64,000 bases of DNA from Ferruginibacter sp. (GCA_013141115.1 JABFRP010000001.1:852376-916375), one strand, 5' to 3'; positions 25,243 to 35,511 are shown, counted from the first letter of the stretch. Notes: generated by a model from the sequence alone, not told the origin. Numbers and translations: made by a program.

Positions 25243-26544
25243 TTAGTGTGTGGTTACTTTGTTTTTGTCTTTAAACAAATTTTGAAGCCGTTCATTTTTT
25301 TTAGAAAGAGGCTTGGGTAAAATAATAGTGCCGGGCTTTAAAGTAGTTACACTATCGGTAGTTTTTGAAGTTTCATTTTCTTCCTCTTCTTCGCCATTAT
25401 AATAATCGCCAAAAAGGTTACACAAAATTTTTGCATGATAAATGGCCCGTGTAAATTTATTACCAATAACAATTATTGTAGCATCTTCTTTTAATAATCT
25501 TATAAACGTAGCGTTGCTGCCATGCCACCAGCCATTGTGATAGGTCATTTTTTTACCATCGGGATAAATATTCATTCGCCAGCCCAGCCCGTAATTTCTT
25601 ATGCCTGGCTTTTCGTTACTGTAAGGGCTGTAAGCTTGTAATAAAGTTTCGGCAGTAAATATTTTATTGCCTGATAAAGCCCTGTCCCAGGTTAAAAGGT
25701 CTTTTGCTGTGGTGTAAATATTTTTATCGCCATACACGGCATCTAAATAATTTAAAGGGATCAGCCGTCCTTTCCAATCGTAGCTAAGGTTTACTTTTAA
25801 AGAATCGATATGGTTGTACACAAATGTATTTTTCATTTGCAGGGGATCAAAAAAAGTTTGTTGCAAATACTCTGCATATTTTTTACCGGTTACCTTTTCA
25901 ATTAATAAAGCCAGCAATGCATAATTGGTATTGCAATAAGTAAAGTGTGTATTGGGCGGCGCAATATTTTCTATCAATGCTTTATTGGTCACTAAAAAAT
26001 GCAATACATCTTCGTTGGTGATCGTTTGCTTTTTATCCCAACCCAGCTTTTCCATAAAATATAAATAGTTGGGTAATCCGCTGCGGTGGTTTAATAAACT
26101 GCGGATGGTTACACCAGCATAATTAAATTGTAACAGGTATTTACTCAGTTCATCATCTATATTTAATTTACCCTCTTGCCAAAGTTTTAAAACGGCCATG
26201 GCAGTAAATGTTTTTGTAACAGATGCAATGTGCAATGGAGTGCTGGCTGTAATGAGATCGGTGCCGGGTAAATGACCTGTGCCGGTATATTTTTCAAAAA
26301 CGATATTGCCGTTTTTTGCTACTATCATTCCTCCATTAAAACCTTTTAGTAACAGTGCCGAGTCGTACCAAAGCTGGCATGCTTTATTTAAGCGATCTGC
26401 TTCGGCCTTTGCAAGCGGCAAAGGTTGTGGTAATTCAATTATACCTGTTGCAGAATCCTTATCTGCAGAGCCGGCATTTTTTTTGGCAGATGATTGGCAG
26501 GAACTAGTAAAAAAGACTGCTATTACTAAACCCGTAAAATACAT
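25243..26544 (-). CDS. Serine hydrolase, class C beta-lactamase-like lipoprotein
   Basis: The 433-residue protein starts with a lipoprotein signal ending FFTSSC (Cys16), which is why the ATG at 26544 is preferred over 26658. The beta-lactamase/D-alanyl-D-alanine carboxypeptidase fold is shown by SVTK (Ser108 and Lys111 as the SxxK pair), the YCNTNYA motif as Tyr-x-Asn, and HNGWWHG as the KTG-equivalent. The extra Glu-rich patch (GEEEEENE) near the C-terminus is unusual. Family members hydrolyse peptidoglycan peptides, esters or lactams; resistance function is not implied. It is divergent from serA. Confidence 0.87.
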   Translation of the reverse strand: MYFTGLVIAVFFTSSCQSSAKKNAGSADKDSATGIIELPQPLPLAKAEADRLNKACQLWYDSALLLKGFNGGMIVAKNGNIVFEKYTGTGHLPGTDLITASTPLHIASVTKTFTAMAVLKLWQEGKLNIDDELSKYLLQFNYAGVTIRSLLNHRSGLPNYLYFMEKLGWDKKQTITNEDVLHFLVTNKALIENIAPPNTHFTYCNTNYALLALLIEKVTGKKYAEYLQQTFFDPLQMKNTFVYNHIDSLKVNLSYDWKGRLIPLNYLDAVYGDKNIYTTAKDLLTWDRALSGNKIFTAETLLQAYSPYSNEKPGIRNYGLGWRMNIYPDGKKMTYHNGWWHGSNATFIRLLKEDATIIVIGNKFTRAIYHAKILCNLFGDYYNGEEEEENETSKTTDSVTTLKPGTIILPKPLSKKNERLQNLFKDKNKVTTH

Positions 26545-26682
26545 GGTAGAAAGATATTTTGTTTTGCAAGCCTTGCTGCCACATATAGCTGCAAAAATGT
26601 AAGCGAAGCCTGCTCCAACACATATAATATTGAATAAATTCGAAAAAGTTGCTGTCATAAAAATAATAATACCCAGATAAGA

Positions 26683-26690
26683 TATATTTG
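26683..26690 (+). promoter_or_regulatory. Candidate -7 box (TATATTTG) for serA
   Basis: An exact TAnnTTTG match 22 bases before the ATG of the dehydrogenase gene. No -33 element at a usual distance. Confidence 0.45.
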
Positions 26691-26712
26691 CACAAAATAC
26701 GGCGTAAAAATC

Positions 26713-27951
26713 ATGGCAGACAAAAAAATAACCAGTTATCCCAAAGAAAAAATTAATATTCTTTTTTTAGAAAATATAAGTGATGTGGCAGTTAAGTTTT
26801 TTAATGCCGCAGGATATGCAACGGTTAAAAAAATCAGTGGTGCATTATCAGAAGAAGAATTGATAGCAGCGGTTAAAAATGTGCATTTACTGGGCATCAG
26901 AAGTAAAACACAGGTTACCAAAAAAGTGTTGGAAGCTGCAGAAAAATTACAGGCTATCGGATGTTTTTGTATTGGTACCAACCAGGTAGATTTAAAAGAA
27001 GCAACTAAAAAAGGGGTGGCCGTTTTTAATGCACCGTATAGTAATACCAGGAGTGTGGCGGAACTGGTAATTGGCGCATCTATAATACTGATCAGAAAAA
27101 TAATTGATAAAAATAAAGCTGCTCATGAGGGTATTTGGAATAAAGATGCCAGCGGCAGTTACGAATTGCGGGGTAAAACTTTAGGTATTATTGGCTATGG
27201 CAATATCGGTAGCCAGTTAAGTGTATTAGCAGAAGGTTTGGGAATGAAAGTTATTTTTTATGATGTGGAAACCAAATTACCATTGGGTAATGCAGAAGAT
27301 AAAAAAACATTAAAGGATTTAGTTAGTCATTCAGATATTGTAACGCTGCACGTTCCTGAGCAGGAAAACACTAAAAACCTCATCAACAAAAACAACCTTA
27401 AGTATTTTAAAAAAGGCAGTATACTTATTAACTACGCAAGGGGAGAAGTAGTTGACCTGGATGCATTGGCAAAGTTTTTAAAAGAAGGCCATTTGGGTGG
27501 TGCAGCTATTGATGTGTTTCCATGGGAGCCCGAAAAAAATGGCGACAGATTTACCTCTCCATTACAAGGCTTAAGCAATGTGTTGCTAACTCCGCATATT
27601 GGCGGCAGCACACAAGAGGCCCAACAAAATATTGGCGATGATGTGAGCAACAAGTTGTTTAATTATTTAGAGAAAGGAATCAGTTACGGCTCTCACACTG
27701 TGCCTGCATTAAGTTTACCACCGCAGGAAGGTACGCACCGCATTTTACACATACACAATAATGTGCCGGGGGTTTTATCCGAAATAAATACACAACTAAG
27801 CAAACATAAAATAAATATTTTGGGACAATATTTAAAAACCAACGAAGCTATTGGTTATGTGGTGCTGGATGTGGATAAAGGCTTAAGTAAAAATGCAGTG
27901 GAGTTGTTGCGTAAAGTAAAGGCAACGATCAAAGTGAGGGTATTGTATTAA
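26713..27951 (+). CDS. serA: D-3-phosphoglycerate dehydrogenase with ACT domain
   Basis: SerA oxidises 3-phosphoglycerate to 3-phosphohydroxypyruvate with NAD, the first step of serine synthesis. The 412-residue protein has the type seen in E. coli (410 residues): a substrate domain, a nucleotide-binding GYGNIGSQL motif with the Asp after the second strand (FYDVETKLP), the catalytic Arg in NYARGEVVDL, Glu in the DVFPWEPE region and His in TPHIGGSTQEAQ. A C-terminal ACT domain (about 340-412, LHIHNNVPGVLSEINTQL) probably gives serine feedback. It is transcribed alone and ends in the hairpin at 28018-28066. Confidence 0.93.
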   Translation: MADKKITSYPKEKINILFLENISDVAVKFFNAAGYATVKKISGALSEEELIAAVKNVHLLGIRSKTQVTKKVLEAAEKLQAIGCFCIGTNQVDLKEATKKGVAVFNAPYSNTRSVAELVIGASIILIRKIIDKNKAAHEGIWNKDASGSYELRGKTLGIIGYGNIGSQLSVLAEGLGMKVIFYDVETKLPLGNAEDKKTLKDLVSHSDIVTLHVPEQENTKNLINKNNLKYFKKGSILINYARGEVVDLDALAKFLKEGHLGGAAIDVFPWEPEKNGDRFTSPLQGLSNVLLTPHIGGSTQEAQQNIGDDVSNKLFNYLEKGISYGSHTVPALSLPPQEGTHRILHIHNNVPGVLSEINTQLSKHKINILGQYLKTNEAIGYVVLDVDKGLSKNAVELLRKVKATIKVRVLY

Positions 27952-28017
27952 AATACGCTGTTTACTTACAAGAAAATGATGATGTAGTTAAGTATTAAAA
28001 AAACATTGTTCAATATT

Positions 28018-28066
28018 AATGCTCAATAAAAGACAACAAGGTTGAACTTTATTGAGCATTTGTTTT
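28018..28066. terminator. Terminator between serA and the histidine kinase gene
   Basis: A 13-bp stem (AATGCTCAATAAA / TTTATTGAGCATT) around a 17-base loop is followed by TGTTTTTT. It lies between convergent genes. Confidence 0.8.
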
Positions 28067-28087
28067 TTAATTATTGAATATTTATTA

Positions 28088-31000
28088 TCAGTTTTTAGTG
28101 ATACTCATTTCTATCGATACGGTGGTGCCAATTCCTTTTTCGCTACTGATATGCAGTTTTGCATCCATTGTTTTTATAAGGTCTTTAATAATAAGATAGC
28201 CTAATCCATTTCCTTTTCTGTTATCAATATTGGCAGAAGATACAATGAACTGATCGGCCATAATATTTTTAATCTGGTCTGCCGTCATTCCCACACCTTC
28301 GTCTGTTACGCTAATAATAAGTTTATCATCTGCAGGTTGCGCCGCAATTATTATCCTGCCTTTTTCAGAAAAGTTGATGGCATTGGTTAAAAGATTATAC
28401 ACTAAAATTTTAAGGGGTTCAAAATACTGGTATATCTGCAGATCTTTATCAATAGTATTTACCAGTATAAGTTTTTTTTGTTTGGCTAAAGAATATAAAA
28501 CCCCCAATACCTGGTCCGTCATTTCGTACAGGTTAAAATTTTCTTTGGCCAGCCGTCGGTTTTCATTCTGGTATTTAATCCAGTTTAAAATATTGGTGCT
28601 AAGTAATTGTAATTCCTGCGATGTGTTGGTTATTTCCTGTATGGTTTCCTGCTGCAATTCTTCCGACATTAATGTTCTTTTTTCGATAAGGTTTTTTCCG
28701 GCTACAGTTACAAATTTTAAGGGTGTTACAATATCATGACTGATGATGGATATCAGCCTTGTTTTTATAGTATCGTTCTTTTCCAGCACTTCATTTTTTT
28801 GCAATAGCTCCTGTGTTTTTTCTGCCACTTGTATCTCCAGTTTTTTTTGCCGTAATTTAAATTGACGGCTTCTTATTTTACCAAACAATACTACCAGGCC
28901 TATCATTAGCCCCAGCATTAATAAATAAAACCACCACTCGTTATACCAGCGTTTGGCAATGCTAAATTCAATGGTTTTGTAAGAGTAATTGTTGATGCCA
29001 AATCCATTTAATTTCCTGATCCGTAAAATGTATTTTCCGGCAGGCAGGTTATTAAACTGAATGGAAGCATTGTCTTCGGCTTTTAGTTTTTTCCATTTAG
29101 CAGTATCATTTAACTGGTAGTCTATGTACAAATTTTCTTTGTTGCACCAACCGGAAAATCCCAGTTTAAAAATCATTTCCTGTGTTGTAGCTGCAAGGGT
29201 AATTTGTTTAAGCGAATCGGGGTTGGCATCCTTGTTATCAATTAATACTTCATCAATATAAATTTCTCCGGTGGGTAAAACTGGTTTTGCCGTTATGGGG
29301 TTTACCCAAAGCAGGCCATCCATTGTGGGAAAAGAAATGGTTTGATCTTTTAATGTTAATGCACAGGGCGTACATCCACCATTTAATTCGGTCATTTCTA
29401 TACCATCTTTTTTTCCAAAATAATGATAGTACACCGGGGTAGTGCTGTTTTCAAAATGCGCAATAATCTGGTCCAGTTCTACTTTAAATAATCCCCGGTT
29501 GGTACTTATCCAGCAAAAGCCATAGGGGTCGGGCACAAAGCAATGGCAATACAGCAGGTAGTCGTTTTTATCTACAGGCATTTCTTTTATTACGCCATTT
29601 TTGTACACATAATAACCAAAGCCATAGCTGCCCCAAAAAATATATTCTTTGTATTTCCATATGCTGCCAAAGCAGGCATTTTCCCTGCTGTAAATGGTGT
29701 CTAAGGTATTGGTAGCTGTAGTAAACCGTAACAAACCACTGCAGCCTGCCACAGCTAAAATACCCGGGCTGATCTCTTTAAAATCGTAGGTGTTAAGATT
29801 GGGAATTCCTTTGGGATATTCGAATAAATAATTGATGCTATCACCCTGTAAAGTGCCAATACCTTTATTGTTGGCTAAATAAGTTTTGCCAGCAGATATT
29901 TCTACCTGGGTATTAATTTTTATTTTATCAAAAACAATGGTTTGCCCATTTGTTTTATTGTATTGGTGCAGGCAATTAAATCCTAACCTGGCATCAGTAG
30001 CATTGTACCATATCAGGTTGCCATTATCGGTTAATGTTATCCTTGTAGCAAATTTACCATTGATGGGTAATTTGCCGGGGTTGTTGTTACTGTTGCCTAT
30101 AATATCTCCTTCATTGGTTAAAATATTACCATTGTCTAATGCCAACTGAGAAAAATAAGCATTCTTATTTTTAGGGTTAGCATTTTTTCTTTTTTTAGGT
30201 TGTACTAAGTTTTGATTTATAATGATGATACCTTTTGACTCTGTACCGATGAACAGCAACCTGTTTTTTTCGGTGTATTCTACTGATGAAATATTTGCAT
30301 CTTTAGGTATTACGCTGGTTATTAATGTAGCAGTAATTGTGTTGCCGGAATAATTAAGCGACCATGCATTGTTGGAATTAATGATGATGGGTTGCATCAT
30401 ACCGGTTTGCCAAAAAAGCTGGCTTGCACCTGTATTAAAATTCAGCAGTTTTTTATCTGTAGTAATCAGGTTTACTGGGTTTGCAGTAAGAGAAACGGGG
30501 TTAATTAAAAACACCTGGTTATTATTGTCGGTAAAAAAACAATCGTTATTAATTTTAAAAATACTACTGATATTGCCTTGGCTTAAAGAGAGCGCCACAG
30601 GATTTTTTAAATGTAAACTAAACAGGTAAAGTGTATTTTTAAAAAGTACCAGGCAAGCGGTATCATTAAGGCAAATGATTTTTTCAAAAGGAGCGGAAAA
30701 AACAGGCGGCTCTTTTATTTTAGTTGTAAAAAAAGTATCAGAAACCGCAATAAAATGATAGTTGATAAAAGAATTGCTGAGCAGGGCAGGCTTTGATATT
30801 ACAGGTTTGTTTTTGTGTATTTCATAAATATTGCCCGAACCATCCGACATAAAAATATTACCTGCATTATTTTTAACTGCGTACAAACTTTTTTCGGGTG
30901 CGAGTGGCGAAATTTTATCCTTATTGTACGATTTAAAATCCACACCATTCATTCTTACAATACCGCCTTCTGTAACGATCCATAAAAAACTGGTATTGTC

Positions 31001-31141
31001 ATCCCATTGCATGCCTCTTATCAAATTTGATGGCAAGCCATTTTCGGTGGTATAACTGCGTATGCTAAAACTGTCTTGCTGGGCAGTGGCAATATTTGTA
31101 AATAAACAAAAAATGCAGTGTAGTAAAATGTATCGGGTCAT
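28088..31141 (-). CDS. Propeller-type sensor histidine kinase
   Basis: The 1017-residue protein has a signal peptide (ending ATAQ), a periplasmic sensor of two-component-regulator propeller repeats (starting FSIRSYTTENGLPSNLIRGM), a Y_Y_Y-type sandwich (about 650-735), a single membrane helix (about 745-765), a coiled-coil linker, a HisKA-type H-box SHDIVTPLKF with His802, N-box Asn920 and ATP lid glycines (DEGVGM at about 947, GNGLGY at about 977). It lacks the receiver and AraC domains of hybrid sensors. The LuxR-type regulator directly upstream is its likely partner. The ATG at 31141 fits the signal peptide; the longer frame starts at TTG. Confidence 0.9.
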   Translation of the reverse strand: MTRYILLHCIFCLFTNIATAQQDSFSIRSYTTENGLPSNLIRGMQWDDNTSFLWIVTEGGIVRMNGVDFKSYNKDKISPLAPEKSLYAVKNNAGNIFMSDGSGNIYEIHKNKPVISKPALLSNSFINYHFIAVSDTFFTTKIKEPPVFSAPFEKIICLNDTACLVLFKNTLYLFSLHLKNPVALSLSQGNISSIFKINNDCFFTDNNNQVFLINPVSLTANPVNLITTDKKLLNFNTGASQLFWQTGMMQPIIINSNNAWSLNYSGNTITATLITSVIPKDANISSVEYTEKNRLLFIGTESKGIIIINQNLVQPKKRKNANPKNKNAYFSQLALDNGNILTNEGDIIGNSNNNPGKLPINGKFATRITLTDNGNLIWYNATDARLGFNCLHQYNKTNGQTIVFDKIKINTQVEISAGKTYLANNKGIGTLQGDSINYLFEYPKGIPNLNTYDFKEISPGILAVAGCSGLLRFTTATNTLDTIYSRENACFGSIWKYKEYIFWGSYGFGYYVYKNGVIKEMPVDKNDYLLYCHCFVPDPYGFCWISTNRGLFKVELDQIIAHFENSTTPVYYHYFGKKDGIEMTELNGGCTPCALTLKDQTISFPTMDGLLWVNPITAKPVLPTGEIYIDEVLIDNKDANPDSLKQITLAATTQEMIFKLGFSGWCNKENLYIDYQLNDTAKWKKLKAEDNASIQFNNLPAGKYILRIRKLNGFGINNYSYKTIEFSIAKRWYNEWWFYLLMLGLMIGLVVLFGKIRSRQFKLRQKKLEIQVAEKTQELLQKNEVLEKNDTIKTRLISIISHDIVTPLKFVTVAGKNLIEKRTLMSEELQQETIQEITNTSQELQLLSTNILNWIKYQNENRRLAKENFNLYEMTDQVLGVLYSLAKQKKLILVNTIDKDLQIYQYFEPLKILVYNLLTNAINFSEKGRIIIAAQPADDKLIISVTDEGVGMTADQIKNIMADQFIVSSANIDNRKGNGLGYLIIKDLIKTMDAKLHISSEKGIGTTVSIEMSITKN

Positions 31142-31174
31142 AAATTGTTTGCACAACAATTTACAGTTTCTTTT

Positions 31175-31783
31175 TTAATAATTTACATTATACAGTGTAG
31201 CCAGCTCCATCAGTTCTTTAATATTACCGGCATTGGTTTTTTCAAAAATGCGGGTTTTAATGGTAGAGATGGTGTTCATTTTTAAATTGAGGTTGTCGGC
31301 AATATCTTTAGTGCCAATTCCTTTTAATACATAATGCAATATTTCCAGTTCCCTTGGTGCAAGTGTGGTAAAAGGATTGTCCTGGTGCTGAATATTGCTT
31401 TTACGAACAGGAGCTTCGTTGTGCATAAATTTGTACAAGATCTGCACCATCTCTTCTTCGCCAACAGATTTTGACATGTAATAATTAATGCCGTATTGTT
31501 TTAAGGCTTCGCCATAAATTTCGGCTGGCTGCATAGAAAAGATAAGAATGTTTAAAGCAGGGTATACTCTGCGGATATTGGGGATCACTTCCAGCGTACT
31601 GCCATCAGATAAAATAATATCCAGTACCAGATGCGTAAATTTGTTTTTCACCAGTTCTTTCATCAGTTCATTACAGGTGGCTACTTCGCTGATATCAGTA
31701 AAGCCCAGCGAAAGTTGCATGTGCAGCTTCAGGCCCTTTCTTATCATACTGTGATCGTCTGCTATTAAAATTTTTGGCTGCAT
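31175..31783 (-). CDS. LuxR/NarL-family response regulator
   Basis: The 202-residue protein has a receiver domain with the acidic pair Asp9-Asp10, phospho-acceptor Asp55 in LVLDIILSD and the conserved Lys in YYMSKSVGEE, followed by a LuxR-type helix-turn-helix (about 140-195: LAPRELEILHYVLKGIGTKDIADNLNLKMNTIS, with the recognition helix after it). It would bind DNA when phosphorylated by the kinase encoded 33 bases downstream. Its ATG comes one base after the stop of the T9SS surface-protein gene, so the three genes are very probably one transcription unit with the surface protein first. Confidence 0.93.
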   Translation of the reverse strand: MQPKILIADDHSMIRKGLKLHMQLSLGFTDISEVATCNELMKELVKNKFTHLVLDIILSDGSTLEVIPNIRRVYPALNILIFSMQPAEIYGEALKQYGINYYMSKSVGEEEMVQILYKFMHNEAPVRKSNIQHQDNPFTTLAPRELEILHYVLKGIGTKDIADNLNLKMNTISTIKTRIFEKTNAGNIKELMELATLYNVNY

Positions 31784-31784
31784 G

Positions 31785-34700
31785 CTATCGTATTATCGTT
31801 ACTGTTCCGGTTAGGGTTTGTTTTTTACTGTCGTTCAATTGTATCAGGTAAATAAACGAACCGGTGGGTTGCTGTTTACCTTTGTAAGTTCCATCCCAAG
31901 GTTTGCTAACATAGTTTGTTGCTGCATAAATTTTTTCTCCATAACGGTTAAAAATAGTTACTACTCCATCAGGATACAATGCCATTCCCGGTATATTCCA
32001 CTTTTCATGTTTGCCATCGCCATTAGGCGTAAATACGTTGGGGATATATAATTTTGAAATTACACTTACCATCACATCATCTGTATTACTGCAATGCGAA
32101 TTTATATCTTCTACTTTTAATAAATAAGTGGTGGTATTGGTAGTTGAAGATACCGGCTGCAAAATGTTGGTTGCACTTAATCCTGCAGGCGGTGTCCATA
32201 AATAATCATAAGCAGTTGAGGCAGGAGTTACAGTTGCATCCAGTAAAACAGTTGTGCCGGTTTGAATAATTTTATCGGCACCTGCATTTACTTTTGGCGA
32301 TGGATTTACAAACAGTACATCTGTTGCCGGTAAAGAGATACAGCCATTGGCATCAGTAACCACCAGGCTTATATTGTAGGTGCCGGCTGTGGCGTAGGTT
32401 CTGTTAAACGGTGCAGCAACTGCACCTGTGCCATTGCCAAAATTCCAGTTCCATACAGTAACGCCTGTTAATGCAGCAGAAAATAAAATGGGTTTGTTTT
32501 CGCAAACCGTATCTTTTTTAATACTGAAAGATGCCAAAGGAGTTGGGTTGATAACCGGGATGGTAGCAAATGCAGTATCACTGGCGCAACCGCCTACACT
32601 AACTACATGTTTTACCAGAATATTGGTTTGTGGTAATGCATAAGCATGTGTGGCAATATTGCTAAGGCTTGTATTTAAAGTTTGTGCATCTCCAAAATTC
32701 CAATACCAGGATGTGTTGGCAGCATTGGTAAATGCAGAAGTGAATGTGATAGTATTACCTGCACAGGTATTACCTGCATAAGTAAAAGATGTTACAGGTT
32801 TAGCCGCAACAATTACTGTTTTTTTAAAGACGGTACTTTTGCAACCCTGTGCCGAAATAGTACTAAGCGTTACAATAAAACTACCAGCATTGGCATAAGT
32901 ATGGTAGAATGGGGTATTGGTATTTCTTACCAAAATATTACCATCGCCAAAATCATATTCCCAACTGGTAATGGTGCCCGATGCTATAGAGGATGTATCT
33001 GTGATTCGTATAGAATCCCCTAGGCAAATATTTTTATCGTAACCAAATTTGGCAACTGGCCTGCCGTAAATAGTTACAGTTTGAAAGCTGGTATCACTTA
33101 CACAGTCGTTATCCGAAATAGTAACCGACTTAATAGTATAAGTGCCTGGCAGCGGATACACATAGTAAAAAGGAATATTACTGTTGGTAGATACTACGGT
33201 GCCATTATCCATGCCATACCATTTGGATTTTATGGTGCCGGATGAAATGGTGGAATTATTAGTAAGTAAAACCGAATCACAGCTGGGAGTAGTGGCTGTA
33301 AATATAGAAACAGGTTCGGGAAAAATATTAATAAGTTTAGTAGTATCGCCTACACAACCATTATCTGCAATTATTCTGTATCGTACATTTTGATTGCCGG
33401 CAGTTGTAAACCTTTTTTTTGCGTTGATGGAATTTTGTGTGGTACCATCATCAAAATTCCACAAGTAATTTACAATATTAAAATTGCCTGGTGTGGAATT
33501 ACCGGTAAACAAAACAGTATCCTTTAAACAGTTAAGATTAGCAATATTAAAGTCGGCTTTAGGGCCGTTTACAACCCCCAATTTTAAATATGCATTTTCT
33601 GTTTGAAAACAATTAGGAATAACTGTAGAAGTATATGCAATAGGAATACTTACTGCACCTAAACTAAAAGTAAAATCTTGCTGTAGTGTATAAACATAAT
33701 AAGTTCTGCCATTTATTATTTCCGTGGCCACAGGCACCGGATTATTAATTATCGAATCTGTATTTGGCGTCATGCCTGGTACCTGGCTTAACTTCCAGTG
33801 TATAGTTAAAGCGGGAAATGCCAGTTTAGCAAAAATTCTTGCAGGAGTATTGAGGCAGGTAAAACTATCAATGTTTCCTGTGGTGCTAAAAGTATTTCTT
33901 ACGCCTCCATAAAAATTTAAATTATTAATTAAAGTACCCACATTATAACCGTAGCTTTCAAAATTGCCCAACCCATATACTGTGGCGTTAAAGGTAGAGT
34001 CGCAGGTAATATTGTGCTGTGCGGCCGGCCCAATAAACCTTGCTAAGGCAACGGAATAGGAGGGCAGATTGGGATGTGGTATTATTTGGCTTGCTGGCAA
34101 TGTATTGCCATCAACTTTTAAAGAATTTATTGCTGCCGTCGGGAAGTGAATATTAGCATACACATAATCAATACCCGATTTTCGACTGGTATAAAAGAGT
34201 ACAGCTTTTTGTCCCTGCTCTATAGGGCTTAAATAAAACATTTCGGGGTCGCCATAAGATGGTGGCGATGGCGAGGTGACAGGGAAATTCCAGCACTGGT
34301 TTTTATTAGGCGTATACTGTGATACTAAAATTGGTTTGTCGGCTTCAATATAATCTCCCCCGGTAGAATCCATGTATTCGTAAAAGAAATTTTTTATCAG
34401 CCCTGTCATTACCGCTCCATTTTTTTTAACAATGGTAGTAGGGTCGGCTACACAAACCCTGTAGTAGTTTCTGTTAGTTTCAAGTATATCGGAGTTGGTA
34501 TTATTAATGGTATGATAAGTAAGATAGCGGGTGCCCCAGGCCTGTGCAGGAAAAACCTGCTGGTGCATAAATTCGCCACCATCGCCCCTGCATAAACGAA
34601 TGCCACCAGAACCAGAAAAGACTGCAACAGGATGGCAATTGCCATCGGCACCAATAACAGATACGAGTTTGCTGCCTGTCATATCTTTACTGGCAGCCCA

Positions 34701-35384
34701 TGCCTGGCTCGAACCTGACTGTAACTTTCCAAACACATGATATGATTCTCCTTTATTAAGATTTACCGTATAGGTTTGGCCCGGAAGCCAGCCATTTTTT
34801 GTGGTATCTGATGGAGTTATCTCCAGCCTGGTATTATCTTCTGATGCAATAGCATAAAACCAGGAATACCAGTCGGCGCCATTAGCGGTGGTAGGGCTTA
34901 TAACCGGAAGCGAAGAGTTTGATGTAGCCTGGTTATAATTTATGGAGTGATACAAATAGCCATATGTTTCTACGGGCATTAGCATGGTAGCACCTGACAC
35001 CTGTGTTGCATAAACGTGTGCATATACAGCCACAGGTGTATCACTTACAATATGAATACCCCTGTTTTGTAAGCCATCCGTTAAAGTGCGGGCATCATTA
35101 GGCCCGGATTTGGGAATGAGTATAGTTGCATTTACTGTATTGGCAGGAATGTTTAACGTTTGTGTATAGCCAGTATTAGTAACAGTAACAGTTACGTTTG
35201 CCGCCGCAACTGCACTGATATATATTGCTAATTCCTGTTCGTTAACAGGCGACTCATGAAAAAAGCTATAATCAAATCCATATGCTAACCAAAATTCTTT
35301 TCCCCGGTTTGATTTATCCTGTGCATATGTTAACAGGCCGTATAAAGTGCTAAGGAATATTATTAATAAGGTTTTTAGTTTCAT
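31785..35384 (-). CDS. Large T9SS-secreted surface protein: IgGFc-binding-like domain, PKD repeats, type B sorting domain
   Basis: The 1199-residue protein has a signal peptide (about 1-22, ending LLTYAQ), then an IgGFc-binding-like N-terminal domain (about 30-390: NRGKEFWLAYGFDYS, NARTL-like turn, AVYAHVYATQVSGATMLMPVE). Five PKD modules follow (about 610-1010), each ending in a WxFGDG or related motif and a TYxxxGxY/F turn, then an Ig-like segment beginning NAGADKIIQTG. The C-terminal 90 residues are the gliding-type sorting domain (YIPNVFTPNGDGKHEKWNI, FNRYGEKIY, WDGTYKGKQQPTGSFIYLI). T9SS would export it and attach or release it at the surface; an adhesive role is inferred from PKD content. 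It is followed by the response regulator after one base. Confidence 0.87.
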   Translation of the reverse strand: MKLKTLLIIFLSTLYGLLTYAQDKSNRGKEFWLAYGFDYSFFHESPVNEQELAIYISAVAAANVTVTVTNTGYTQTLNIPANTVNATILIPKSGPNDARTLTDGLQNRGIHIVSDTPVAVYAHVYATQVSGATMLMPVETYGYLYHSINYNQATSNSSLPVISPTTANGADWYSWFYAIASEDNTRLEITPSDTTKNGWLPGQTYTVNLNKGESYHVFGKLQSGSSQAWAASKDMTGSKLVSVIGADGNCHPVAVFSGSGGIRLCRGDGGEFMHQQVFPAQAWGTRYLTYHTINNTNSDILETNRNYYRVCVADPTTIVKKNGAVMTGLIKNFFYEYMDSTGGDYIEADKPILVSQYTPNKNQCWNFPVTSPSPPSYGDPEMFYLSPIEQGQKAVLFYTSRKSGIDYVYANIHFPTAAINSLKVDGNTLPASQIIPHPNLPSYSVALARFIGPAAQHNITCDSTFNATVYGLGNFESYGYNVGTLINNLNFYGGVRNTFSTTGNIDSFTCLNTPARIFAKLAFPALTIHWKLSQVPGMTPNTDSIINNPVPVATEIINGRTYYVYTLQQDFTFSLGAVSIPIAYTSTVIPNCFQTENAYLKLGVVNGPKADFNIANLNCLKDTVLFTGNSTPGNFNIVNYLWNFDDGTTQNSINAKKRFTTAGNQNVRYRIIADNGCVGDTTKLINIFPEPVSIFTATTPSCDSVLLTNNSTISSGTIKSKWYGMDNGTVVSTNSNIPFYYVYPLPGTYTIKSVTISDNDCVSDTSFQTVTIYGRPVAKFGYDKNICLGDSIRITDTSSIASGTITSWEYDFGDGNILVRNTNTPFYHTYANAGSFIVTLSTISAQGCKSTVFKKTVIVAAKPVTSFTYAGNTCAGNTITFTSAFTNAANTSWYWNFGDAQTLNTSLSNIATHAYALPQTNILVKHVVSVGGCASDTAFATIPVINPTPLASFSIKKDTVCENKPILFSAALTGVTVWNWNFGNGTGAVAAPFNRTYATAGTYNISLVVTDANGCISLPATDVLFVNPSPKVNAGADKIIQTGTTVLLDATVTPASTAYDYLWTPPAGLSATNILQPVSSTTNTTTYLLKVEDINSHCSNTDDVMVSVISKLYIPNVFTPNGDGKHEKWNIPGMALYPDGVVTIFNRYGEKIYAATNYVSKPWDGTYKGKQQPTGSFIYLIQLNDSKKQTLTGTVTIIR

Positions 35385-35421
35385 ATCTTTTTTCAAAAAA
35401 CAATATTCAATATTTTAAATG

Positions 35422-35447
35422 CAAAACTATGTAGAATTAACTCTACA
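35422..35447. promoter_or_regulatory. Promoter box and palindrome between divergent T9SS genes
   Basis: A minus-strand TAGTTTTG box (35429-35422) fits TAnnTTTG and faces the operon ending in the histidine kinase. Directly upstream is TGTAGA-N6-TCTACA (35430-35447), a perfect 6-bp dyad that could be an operator for the LuxR-type regulator of the same operon (inference). Confidence 0.4.
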
Positions 35448-35511
35448 AGTACAATTTGCTTATTGCTTTAATCTTGTGCTTTCAATTTTACCTTAACTAA
35501 AGTTTTTACAC

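Noticed and set aside
25243..26544. Antibiotic-resistance beta-lactamase
   Set aside because: The class C fold is shared by many serine hydrolases; nothing in the sequence or context indicates lactam resistance.
26545..26658. Longer N-terminus for the serine hydrolase
   Set aside because: The downstream ATG gives a clean lipoprotein signal ending in SSC; the extension has a second, unrelated hydrophobic stretch.
31142..31159. TTG start for the histidine kinase
   Set aside because: The ATG at 31141 begins a standard signal peptide; the extension adds six residues from a non-ATG codon.
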